The position numbers and the translations under genes are program-made. A stretch of 48,342 nucleotides of DNA, taken from Lachnospiraceae bacterium. Its GTDB lineage: Bacteria; Bacillota; Clostridia; Lachnospirales; Lachnospiraceae. Under the pieces are notes generated by a model, which saw only the letters and a list, made by a program, of their open reading frames with translations, did no database searches and had not been told where the DNA came from. The DNA lies in the NCBI GenBank assembly GCA_022510545.1, contig JAFLTG010000013.1, positions 1 to 48,342 of the forward strand, in the 5' to 3' direction. Below are positions 26,381 through 34,017 of the stretch, in pieces (positions within the stretch are counted from its first letter, which is position 1; each line of letters begins with the position of its first letter).

Positions 26381-28123
26381 GTGGCTTCAAATAAAATAGA
26401 TGCCAAAATGATGGCCAAAATGTTCTTAGCAGGAGCAAAGAATCTTGAAAGTAAGAAAGAATGGATCAATGAGTTAAATGTATTTCCGGTGCCTGACGGC
26501 GATACCGGAACCAATATGACTTTAACGATCATGTCTGCGGCAAAAGAAGTCGTTGCACTTAACGAAACAGGTGCTATTGATATGCCTTCTTTGTGTAAGG
26601 CTATTTCTTCAGGTTCCCTTCGCGGAGCTAGAGGAAATTCAGGTGTTATTTTATCCCAGCTGTTCAGAGGTTTTACCAAGGTGGTAAAAACTACCCAGGA
26701 TATAACTATACCCGTGCTTGCCGAAGCGTTTGAAAAAGCGGTTGAGACGGCATACAAGGCAGTTATGAAGCCAAAAGAGGGAACCATTCTGACCGTTGCA
26801 AAGGGCGGTGCTGACAAAGCAAGAGAATTGGCGGATGCTGGCGTAGAGGATATGGCCGAGTTCTTAGACCAAATAATACGTTATGCGGATGAGGTACTTG
26901 CCAAAACTCCGGATATGCTTCCGGTATTAAAGCAGGCAGGAGTCGTTGACTCAGGTGGTCAAGGGCTTATGCAGGTATTAAAAGGCGCTTATGACGCATT
27001 TTTAGGCAAGGAACTGGATTTAACCATACCCGAACATGCCGCGTCACATGTGAGAAAATTCTCATCGCCAAACCTTGACGCACAGGCAAATGCGGAAATC
27101 AAATTCGGTTATTGTACGGAATTTATTATAATGCTCAATAAGGTATTTAACATCAAGGCGGAATTAGACTTTAAAGAATATCTTGAATCCATAGGTGATT
27201 CAATAGTTGTGGTCGCTGATGATGATGTGGTAAAGGTACACGTACATACCAACGACCCCGGTCTGGCTATACAAAGGGCGTTGAAGTACGGTGCACTTTC
27301 CAACATGAAGATTGATAATATGAGACTGGAGCATCAGGAGAAGCTCTTTAAGATGTCTCAGACCAATGAACCTGAGCCTATAAGCGAAACATCCCCTGAG
27401 ACTGTGAACTCTATTCCGGCAGAAGCTGACGTTAAAGCGGCCGAAGTTAATGATGAACCCAGGAAAGCTGTCGGCTTCATTGCAGTATCAGCAGGTGACG
27501 GACTGGATGATATATTTAAGACTCTTGGAGTCGACTATATTATCGAAGGCGGTCAGACCATGAATCCAAGTACGGAAGATATGCTCAACGCGGTTGATAA
27601 GGTCAATGCCGAGAATGTATTTATCCTTCCCAATAACAAGAATATAATCCTTGCCGCAAATCAGGCACAGGCTATGGAGGAAGATAAAAATATCATTGTA
27701 GTTCCTACCAAAACGGTACCTCAGGGTATAACAGCTGTTATCAATTATATTCAGGATATGTCTGTGGAAGAAAATAAGCAGATAATGATTGATGAGATTA
27801 AAAAAGTAAGTACCGGTCAGGTTACTTATGCGGTAAGGGACACCACCATCGGTGATAAGGAAATAAAGCAGGGTGATTTTATGGGAATCGGTGACAACGG
27901 CATACTTTCCGTAGGTCAATCCATAGATGAAGTTGCCAAGTCTATGATAGACGAAATGATGACCGAGGAAAAAGAACTCATAAGCATATATTACGGTTCC
28001 GATATTTCCAACGAGGATGCCAAACAGCTCAAAGCCGATGTTGAAAGCAAATATAACGGCTGTGATGTTGAGCTGCAGTATGGTGGTCAGCCTATTTATT
28101 ATTATATTGTATCTGTAGAATAG
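26381..28123 (+). CDS. fakA: Fatty acid kinase catalytic subunit FakA (DAK2 domain)
   Basis: 580 residues from GTG 26381, which lies 7 bases after GGGAGG; an in-frame ATG at 26342, inside asp23, is less likely. The DhaL/DAK2 domain (about 8-200) has NVFPVPDGDTGTNMTLT at 33-49 and SGSLRGARGNSGVILSQ, the nucleotide and magnesium site. The C-terminal half (about 340-580) is the FakA-specific domain. FakA phosphorylates fatty acids held by a DegV-type FakB protein for phospholipid synthesis; a DegV gene lies 2.3 kb downstream. The stretch at about 330-370 is an E/P/A-rich linker. Confidence 0.9.
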   Translation: MASNKIDAKMMAKMFLAGAKNLESKKEWINELNVFPVPDGDTGTNMTLTIMSAAKEVVALNETGAIDMPSLCKAISSGSLRGARGNSGVILSQLFRGFTKVVKTTQDITIPVLAEAFEKAVETAYKAVMKPKEGTILTVAKGGADKARELADAGVEDMAEFLDQIIRYADEVLAKTPDMLPVLKQAGVVDSGGQGLMQVLKGAYDAFLGKELDLTIPEHAASHVRKFSSPNLDAQANAEIKFGYCTEFIIMLNKVFNIKAELDFKEYLESIGDSIVVVADDDVVKVHVHTNDPGLAIQRALKYGALSNMKIDNMRLEHQEKLFKMSQTNEPEPISETSPETVNSIPAEADVKAAEVNDEPRKAVGFIAVSAGDGLDDIFKTLGVDYIIEGGQTMNPSTEDMLNAVDKVNAENVFILPNNKNIILAANQAQAMEEDKNIIVVPTKTVPQGITAVINYIQDMSVEENKQIMIDEIKKVSTGQVTYAVRDTTIGDKEIKQGDFMGIGDNGILSVGQSIDEVAKSMIDEMMTEEKELISIYYGSDISNEDAKQLKADVESKYNGCDVELQYGGQPIYYYIVSVE

Positions 28124-28128
28124 CATTA

Positions 28129-28162
28129 AATTCCCCGGTAACAGGTGTTATTGGGGAATTTT
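28129..28162 (+). terminator. Strong hairpin with short T tract between fakA and recG
   Basis: AATTCCCC (28129-28136) pairs with GGGGAATT (28153-28160), and the interior GGTAACA pairs with TGTTATT (two G-T pairs), giving a stem of about 14 pairs with a very small loop. Four T run at its end (28159-28162). It starts 5 bases after the fakA stop. It looks like a terminator or attenuator, yet recG follows only 34 bases later with no obvious promoter. Confidence 0.65.
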
Positions 28163-28195
28163 CATGATAGGTTAAGAAAGGGTCATAGTTATATT

Positions 28196-30241
28196 ATGGA
28201 CATAACTTCATTAAAAGGAATCGGTGAAAAAACGGCAAAGCTTTTTTCAAAGCTTGATATAACTACGACAGATAAATTACTTCACTATTATCCCAGAGAT
28301 TATGAACAATTCAATGCCCCGGTACTAATTTTTGACGCTCCGGAAGGCGAGCGGGTTGCTGTACGTGCAACAGTCACCGGCAATATGAATTCAAAGGTTG
28401 TCCACAACCTGAATATATTAAATTTTACAATACAGGATGCATCAGGAATGATGCAGATGACATATTTCAATATGCCATATCTTAAAAAGACCATAAAAAA
28501 AGGCTCTTTTTATATATTTAGAGGCTTAGTCCGGAAAAAAGGAAATACACTTTATATGGAACAGGCTGCTGTATACAAACCAGAGGAATATGAAAAACTT
28601 TCCAATCGTTTGCTGCCTAAATATATGCTGACAAAAGGATTAAGCAACAATACATTGACCAAGACGGTCAAACAAGCGTTTGAAGTGACCGGGACAGAAG
28701 AAGAGTATCTTCCCGATGAGATATTGAGAAGATATCAGTTTATGCCTAAGAATGAGGCATTATATCAAATGCATTTTCCAAAGGATTTTGAAACACTCGC
28801 CAGGGCAAGAAAAAGACTTGTCTTTGACGAATTTTTATTATTTATATTGACAATCAGAAGACTTAAAGAAGAAAACAATGAGCTGCCAAGTGCCTATCAA
28901 ATGATAGAAGTAGCTGAGACCAAACGTCTTATAGAGGCACTGCCGTATAAACTTACCAATGCACAGATGAATGTCTGGTCACAGATTAAAGAGGATTTAT
29001 GCGGCGAAGTAGTGATGAACAGGCTTATTCAGGGTGACGTGGGTTCAGGTAAGACTATCCTCGCCTTTCTATCCTTGCTTATGTGTGTGGCAAACGGCTG
29101 TCAAGGTGCATTAATGGCACCGACAGAGGTGCTTGCCAAACAACATTTTGAATCATTGCTCAAATTAAAAGAGCAATATAAGTTAAACATCCATCCCGTA
29201 CTTTTGACAGGCTCAACATCTGCAAAGGACAGGAAGCTCATATATAGTGAGATTACATCGGGGGAAGCGGATATCATCATCGGCACCCATGCGCTGATAC
29301 AGGAAAAAGTAAACTATTATAAACTTGCACTGGTAATCACCGATGAACAACACCGTTTCGGTGTCAGACAGCGTGAAACTCTTGCCAATAAGGGACAGGC
29401 CGTACATGTACTTGTTATGAGTGCAACACCGATTCCAAGGACACTTGCCATAATTTTATATGGAGACCTGCATATTTCCGTACTGGATGAATTACCGGCG
29501 GACAGGCTCCCGATCAAAAACTGTGTGGTTGGCACTTCTTATAGGGAAAACGCTTACCGCTTTATCGAAAAAGAGGTTAGTGCGGGAAGACAGGCCTATG
29601 TAATCTGCCCTATGGTGGAAGCAGGCGAAATGGAGGACTTAGAAGACGTAATTTCTTACACTTCCAAGCTTAAATCAGCACTTCCGCCCTCTATTCAAGT
29701 TGCGTCTTTGCATGGTAAGATGAAACCTGCGGAAAAAAATTATATTATGGAACAATTTGAGGCCCACCATATCGATGTGCTGGTTTCCACAACCGTAATT
29801 GAAGTCGGTATAAATGTTCCCAACGCTACAGTTATGATGGTGGAAAATTCCGAAAGATTCGGGCTTGCCCAGCTGCATCAGTTAAGAGGCCGTGTGGGAC
29901 GCGGAGAGCACCAGTCATATTGCATTTTCATAAGCTCATCTGAAAATAAGTCAACTATGGAAAGACTTAAAATACTCAATACATCAAATGACGGATTCTA
30001 TATCTCAAGTCAGGACCTAAAGCTTCGCGGACCGGGGGATTTATTCGGTATAAGGCAGAGCGGAGATTTACACTTTGAACTGGGAGATATCTTTACGGAT
30101 GCGTCTATTCTACAGCAAGCAAGCGATGAAGCTGATTACTTACTTGAGATTGATCCTGATTTAAGCAGCAAAGAATATACGGCACTTAGAGATATTCTGG
30201 ATAAGGCTGAAAATAATAGTGTTGACTTTAGAACAATCTAA
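28196..30241 (+). CDS. recG: ATP-dependent DNA helicase RecG
   Basis: 681 residues from ATG 28196 (AGAAAGGG upstream). The start MDITSLKGIGEKTAKLF and the OB-fold wedge domain (about 60-150) are typical, followed by helicase motifs: QGDVGSGKT (about 279-287), ITDEQHRFGVRQR (about 381-393), MSATPIPRTL, VCPMVEAGEM-type linker, STTVIEVGINVPNA and HQLRGRVGRG. It reverses stalled forks and processes branched DNA. A reading frame extending back to 28145 crosses the hairpin between the genes and is not the start. Confidence 0.95.
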   Translation: MDITSLKGIGEKTAKLFSKLDITTTDKLLHYYPRDYEQFNAPVLIFDAPEGERVAVRATVTGNMNSKVVHNLNILNFTIQDASGMMQMTYFNMPYLKKTIKKGSFYIFRGLVRKKGNTLYMEQAAVYKPEEYEKLSNRLLPKYMLTKGLSNNTLTKTVKQAFEVTGTEEEYLPDEILRRYQFMPKNEALYQMHFPKDFETLARARKRLVFDEFLLFILTIRRLKEENNELPSAYQMIEVAETKRLIEALPYKLTNAQMNVWSQIKEDLCGEVVMNRLIQGDVGSGKTILAFLSLLMCVANGCQGALMAPTEVLAKQHFESLLKLKEQYKLNIHPVLLTGSTSAKDRKLIYSEITSGEADIIIGTHALIQEKVNYYKLALVITDEQHRFGVRQRETLANKGQAVHVLVMSATPIPRTLAIILYGDLHISVLDELPADRLPIKNCVVGTSYRENAYRFIEKEVSAGRQAYVICPMVEAGEMEDLEDVISYTSKLKSALPPSIQVASLHGKMKPAEKNYIMEQFEAHHIDVLVSTTVIEVGINVPNATVMMVENSERFGLAQLHQLRGRVGRGEHQSYCIFISSSENKSTMERLKILNTSNDGFYISSQDLKLRGPGDLFGIRQSGDLHFELGDIFTDASILQQASDEADYLLEIDPDLSSKEYTALRDILDKAENNSVDFRTI

Positions 30242-30297
30242 AATTAAACTAAATATTAAGTGTTAATAATAGTGTGAAAAATAAATTTATTTCACAA

Positions 30298-30374
30298 GAC
30301 AAACTACGTTTGTCTGCAAGTTTGTGCTTGCGCATAGTGTACTGCGTACACATTAAACTCGCAGGTTGCGCAAG
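30298..30374 (+). repeat. Structured intergenic repeat, copy B (before degV)
   Basis: Hairpin 1: GACAAAC, loop TAC, GTTTGTC (30298-30314). Relative to the other copies both arms changed together (G-C to A-T), keeping seven pairs. The second part is enlarged: TGCAAGTTTGTG (30315-30326) faces CATTAAACTCGCA (30351-30363) around an inner hairpin GTGTAC, TGC, GTACAC (30337-30351). CTTGCGCA (30327-30334) can instead pair with TGCGCAAG (30367-30374), so two folds compete. The degV start follows 16 bases later. Confidence 0.7.
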
Positions 30375-30390
30375 AATGGGAGATTAATAT

Positions 30391-31257
30391 ATGTCAAAAG
30401 TTGCAATCGTTACCGACAGTAACAGCGGAATTACACAGGCACAGGCCAAGGATTTTGGAATCTTTGTCCTGCCTATGCCTTTTATGATCAATGATGAAAC
30501 CTATTACGAGGATATAACGTTATCTCAATCAGAATTTTACGAAAAACTGTCATCCGGGGCATCAGTGATAACAAGTCAGCCCACTCCCGAATCCGTTATG
30601 GAACTGTGGGATAAACTGCTTAAGGAATATGATGAAATAGTTCATATTCCTATGTCCAGTGGTCTTAGCGGTTCCTGCCAGAGTGCTATAATGCTTTCTG
30701 AGGAGTATGACGGTAAGGTACAAGTGGTTAATAACCAGCGTATTTCCGTTACACAGAGACAATCTGCACTGGATGCCTTGTCTTTGGCAGATAAGGGAAT
30801 GAATGCTTTAGAGATTAAGGACTTTCTTGAAAAAGACAAGTTTAATTCAAGTATATATATTATGCTGGATACCTTGTATTATCTAAAAAAAGGCGGAAGG
30901 ATCACACCTGCAGCGGCAGCTCTCGGTACTATACTTAAACTTAAGCCTGTATTGCAGATCCAAGGAGAGAAACTGGACGCTTTCGCCAAGGCAAGAACTA
31001 CATCCCAGGGTAAGAGCCTTATGATAAATGCTATAAGAAACGATATGAACAACCGTTTCGGAGGTGCCGACAAAGACAACATATGGCTGCAGATAGCCTA
31101 TACCTATGATATTGAGGCTGCCAATCAGTTCAAAAAAGAAGTTCTTGAGGTTTTTCCGGATTTTGATATAAATGTGGACCCGCTTTCTTTAAGTGTATCC
31201 TGTCATATCGGTCCCGGAGCTTTGGCATTGGCCTGCTGTAAGAAAATTAATGTGTGA
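30391..31257 (+). CDS. DegV family protein (fatty acid binding, FakB-type)
   Basis: 288 residues of the DegV fold: VAIVTDSNSGI at 4-14, VLPMPFMINDETYYEDI, the fatty-acid-contact segments TSQPTPESV (about 61) and PMSSGLSGSCQSA (about 89-101), then YYLKKGGRI (about 168). DegV proteins bind a fatty acid deep in the fold and present it to FakA for phosphorylation. FakA is encoded 2.3 kb upstream on the same strand, which supports a FakB role. The ribosome binding site is weak (TGGGAG, about 9 bases upstream). Repeat copy B is directly upstream. Confidence 0.88.
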   Translation: MSKVAIVTDSNSGITQAQAKDFGIFVLPMPFMINDETYYEDITLSQSEFYEKLSSGASVITSQPTPESVMELWDKLLKEYDEIVHIPMSSGLSGSCQSAIMLSEEYDGKVQVVNNQRISVTQRQSALDALSLADKGMNALEIKDFLEKDKFNSSIYIMLDTLYYLKKGGRITPAAAALGTILKLKPVLQIQGEKLDAFAKARTTSQGKSLMINAIRNDMNNRFGGADKDNIWLQIAYTYDIEAANQFKKEVLEVFPDFDINVDPLSLSVSCHIGPGALALACCKKINV

Positions 31258-31286
31258 TAAGATTCTATAACCGTATTTTAACAGTA

Positions 31287-31292
31287 TATAAT
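31287..31292 (+). promoter_or_regulatory. TATAAT box before the Gfo/Idh gene
   Basis: TATAAT lies 11 bases before the ATG at 31304, with TTCTAT 18 bases upstream. If used, the message would have a leader of only about five bases. Weak candidate. Confidence 0.22.
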
Positions 31293-31303
31293 GAGGTATT
31301 ATT

Positions 31304-32437
31304 ATGAACGCAGCAATAATCGGAATGGGAAATATGGGCAGTAAATACTGCAAAATGATAGCCGAGGGCAAAGTTGACGGAATGAGTGTCACCGCTGGCA
31401 CCAGAATCCGCCCTGAGAGATTGGAAACTTTAAAAGATGTATTACCGGAAGATTTTAAAATATATGAATCCGGAGATAAGTTATATGAGGCTTATGACAA
31501 AGGTGAAGTCTCGTTTGATACGGTTTTAATAGTTACTCCGCATTATTCACATGAAGATTTTGCGATTAAAGCATTTAAAAGGGGTCTTAACGTGCTCTGT
31601 GACAAACCTGCAGGGGTTTATTCAAGGCAGGCAAGAAATATGTTGGAAGAGTACCTTAGGGCAAAAGAAGCGCATCCGGGGCTTCAATATGGCTATATAT
31701 TCCATCAGAGAACCTTCCCGATATACCGTAAAATGAAAGAAATAGTGGACAGCGGTACATATGGCAATATCAAACGCATAAGCTGGATGATAACCGATTG
31801 GTACAGACCGGATGCCTACTATAAATCCGATGCTTGGCGTGCTACCTGGAAAGGAGATGGCGGCGGTACGCTGCTTAATCAATGCCCGCACAATCTGGAT
31901 TTACTTCAATGGATCTGCGGTATGCCAAAGAGCGTTCAGGGTTTTTGTCATGAAGGCAAATATCATCCGATTGAAGTTGAGGATGAGGTGACCGCTTATT
32001 TCGAATGGGAAAATGGAGTTACCGGAGTATTTATTGCATCTACAGGCGAAGCTGCGGGAGTAAACAAGCTAGAGATTGCGTTAGATGATGCATTGCTTGT
32101 TTGTGAAGGCGGTACGCTTAAAGTATGCGAACTGGATAAACCGGAAAGTGAATATCGTAAAGAAACACAGGATTTGTTTATAAAACCTGTAACCAGATGG
32201 AAAGAAATAGAATGTCCCGGCTCAAACGGAGCTTATGAGGAACTGCTTACAAGCTTTGTGCAGGGTAATCCGGTTGCAGATGGCTCGGAGGCTATAAACA
32301 GTCTTTATTTGTCCAATGCGGTCTATCTGTCTTCATGGGAGAAGAGAATGATTGAAATTCCTAAACCTGGCAGCCCGGAAGAATTGCAGTTTGAGAAAGC
32401 TTATGAAGCGTGGCTCAAACGTAAAATTGAATGTTAG
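31304..32437 (+). CDS. Gfo/Idh/MocA family oxidoreductase
   Basis: 377 residues. The Rossmann nucleotide site is IIGMGNMG at 5-12, and CDKPAGVYS at about 99 corresponds to the EKP motif with the catalytic Lys. The C-terminal substrate domain has the family block WRATWKGDGGGTLLNQCPHNLDLLQW, with the His typical of the active site. These enzymes oxidise or reduce sugars, inositols or related compounds with NAD(P). The substrate is not evident. It sits between degV and miaB with no metabolic neighbours, unusual for the family. It is followed after 11 bases by miaB. Confidence 0.87.
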   Translation: MNAAIIGMGNMGSKYCKMIAEGKVDGMSVTAGTRIRPERLETLKDVLPEDFKIYESGDKLYEAYDKGEVSFDTVLIVTPHYSHEDFAIKAFKRGLNVLCDKPAGVYSRQARNMLEEYLRAKEAHPGLQYGYIFHQRTFPIYRKMKEIVDSGTYGNIKRISWMITDWYRPDAYYKSDAWRATWKGDGGGTLLNQCPHNLDLLQWICGMPKSVQGFCHEGKYHPIEVEDEVTAYFEWENGVTGVFIASTGEAAGVNKLEIALDDALLVCEGGTLKVCELDKPESEYRKETQDLFIKPVTRWKEIECPGSNGAYEELLTSFVQGNPVADGSEAINSLYLSNAVYLSSWEKRMIEIPKPGSPEELQFEKAYEAWLKRKIEC

Positions 32438-32448
32438 AAGGATTAAAA

Positions 32449-33930
32449 ATGTACAATGAAATAGATTTTAACAAAATAAATCTGGAAGAAAGCCCGCCGT
32501 CTGACGAGCCGGACAGGCAGTATTATTATATTGCTGTCTGCCGCAAAAATTTGCAGGATTTTGAAGAAAAATATGGTCATTCGCCCAAAGCCTGTGTAGT
32601 AACATTTGGCTGCCAGATGAACGCCAGGGATTCCGAGAAGCTCACCGGTATCTTATCACAGACAGGCTACGAAATAACCGAAAACGAAGAAGATGCCGAC
32701 TTTATCATTTATAATACATGTACCGTAAGAGATAACGCTAATCAGCGTGTCTATGGCAGACTGGGCTATCTTAACAGCCTGAAAAAAAATAAGCCGTATT
32801 TAAAAATTGCTTTATGCGGCTGTATGATGCAGGAACAGTCTGTAATAGAGAAAATCCAAAAGAGTTACCGCTTTGTAAACCTGATTTTCGGAACCCATAA
32901 TATTTTCAAATTTGCAGAGCTGCTTGCAACTATGCTTGAAAATTCCGAAACAGGAAGCAATAACGGTAAAGATAACAAAATGATAATAGATATCTGGCAG
33001 GAAACAGATAAAATAGTGGAAGAGTTACCGGTAAACCGTAAATATTTTTACAAATCCGGGATAAATATTATGTTCGGCTGCAACAATTTCTGCAGCTACT
33101 GTATAGTTCCTTATGTAAGAGGAAGGGAACGCAGCCGGAAGCCTCAGGAAATCATTAAGGAAATCGAAGACCTTGCAGCAGACGGCGTAGTTGAAATCAT
33201 GCTGCTTGGCCAAAATGTGAACTCATATGGACAAAATCTTGATACCCCTTGTACTTTTGCAGAACTTTTACAGGAGATTGAAAAAATCGATGGCATTAAA
33301 AGAATCCGCTTTATGACTTCGCATCCTAAAGATTTATCCGATGAGCTAATACAGGCGATGAAGCATTCAAAGAAGATATGCAGACATTTGCATCTGCCGC
33401 TTCAATCCGGTTCTGATAAGATACTCGAAGCCATGAACCGCAGATATACCAAGGCGCAGTATCTTTCTCTGGTGGAAAAATTGAAGAAGGAAATTCCGGA
33501 TATAGCAATCACAACCGATATTATTGTAGGCTTTCCGGGTGAAACCAAAGAAGATGTTGATGAAACTATTGATGTTGTAAAAAAAGCTGCTTATGATAAT
33601 GCTTTTACTTTTATTTATTCCAAAAGAACAGGAACCAAGGCTGCCGCAATGGAGAATCAGGTGCCGGAAGACGTTGTCAAAGCCAACTTTGACAGGCTTC
33701 TCAAAGTAGTTCAGGATACCGCCAAAGAGAGGGCTCTTTTACTACAGGGAAAAGTTATGGAGGCATTAGTGGAGGAAATCAACGAACAGGATTCTTCCTT
33801 GGTAACCGGACGTCTCTCCAATAATATGCTGGTACATTTTCCCGGCGATGACTCCTACATAGGAAAAATATTTAATGTATCTCTTGATGAATGTCACGGC
33901 TTTTATTATACTGGACATGTTATTGACTAG
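32449..33930 (+). CDS. miaB: tRNA-2-methylthio-N6-dimethylallyladenosine synthase MiaB
   Basis: 493 residues from ATG 32449, with AGAAGGA about 8 bases upstream; an ATG at 32431 overlaps the previous gene. Three N-terminal Cys of the methylthiotransferase domain are present (TFGCQMNARDSE, YNTCTVRDNA, ALCGCMMQ), and the radical SAM motif CNNFCSYC is at about 210. A C-terminal TRAM domain ends the protein (VMEALVEEINEQDSSLVTGR). It adds the methylthio group to i6A37 in tRNA. The substrate is made by MiaA, encoded 5 kb downstream beyond mutS and mutL. Confidence 0.95.
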   Translation: MYNEIDFNKINLEESPPSDEPDRQYYYIAVCRKNLQDFEEKYGHSPKACVVTFGCQMNARDSEKLTGILSQTGYEITENEEDADFIIYNTCTVRDNANQRVYGRLGYLNSLKKNKPYLKIALCGCMMQEQSVIEKIQKSYRFVNLIFGTHNIFKFAELLATMLENSETGSNNGKDNKMIIDIWQETDKIVEELPVNRKYFYKSGINIMFGCNNFCSYCIVPYVRGRERSRKPQEIIKEIEDLAADGVVEIMLLGQNVNSYGQNLDTPCTFAELLQEIEKIDGIKRIRFMTSHPKDLSDELIQAMKHSKKICRHLHLPLQSGSDKILEAMNRRYTKAQYLSLVEKLKKEIPDIAITTDIIVGFPGETKEDVDETIDVVKKAAYDNAFTFIYSKRTGTKAAAMENQVPEDVVKANFDRLLKVVQDTAKERALLLQGKVMEALVEEINEQDSSLVTGRLSNNMLVHFPGDDSYIGKIFNVSLDECHGFYYTGHVID

Positions 33931-33985
33931 TATAGTCAACGGCAAAAACTCATTAATATTATAACATCATTGTGATATTCAATAT

Positions 33986-33991
33986 TATAAT
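33986..33991 (+). promoter_or_regulatory. TATAAT box before mutS
   Basis: TATAAT in the 87-base gap between miaB and mutS. No good -35 is seen. The ten-base string AATATTATAA occurs twice in this gap (33955 and 33981). Weak candidate promoter. Confidence 0.25.
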
Positions 33992-34017
33992 GCTCAGTAT
34001 TTTAATTCTATAGAAAG

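Noticed and set aside
26083..26817. 244-residue open frame on the minus strand
   Set aside because: Lies antisense to asp23 and fakA, has no family resemblance and no ribosome binding site; a shadow of the real genes.
27488..28126. 212-residue open frame on the minus strand
   Set aside because: Antisense to the fakA 3' half; composition is that of a reversed coding strand.
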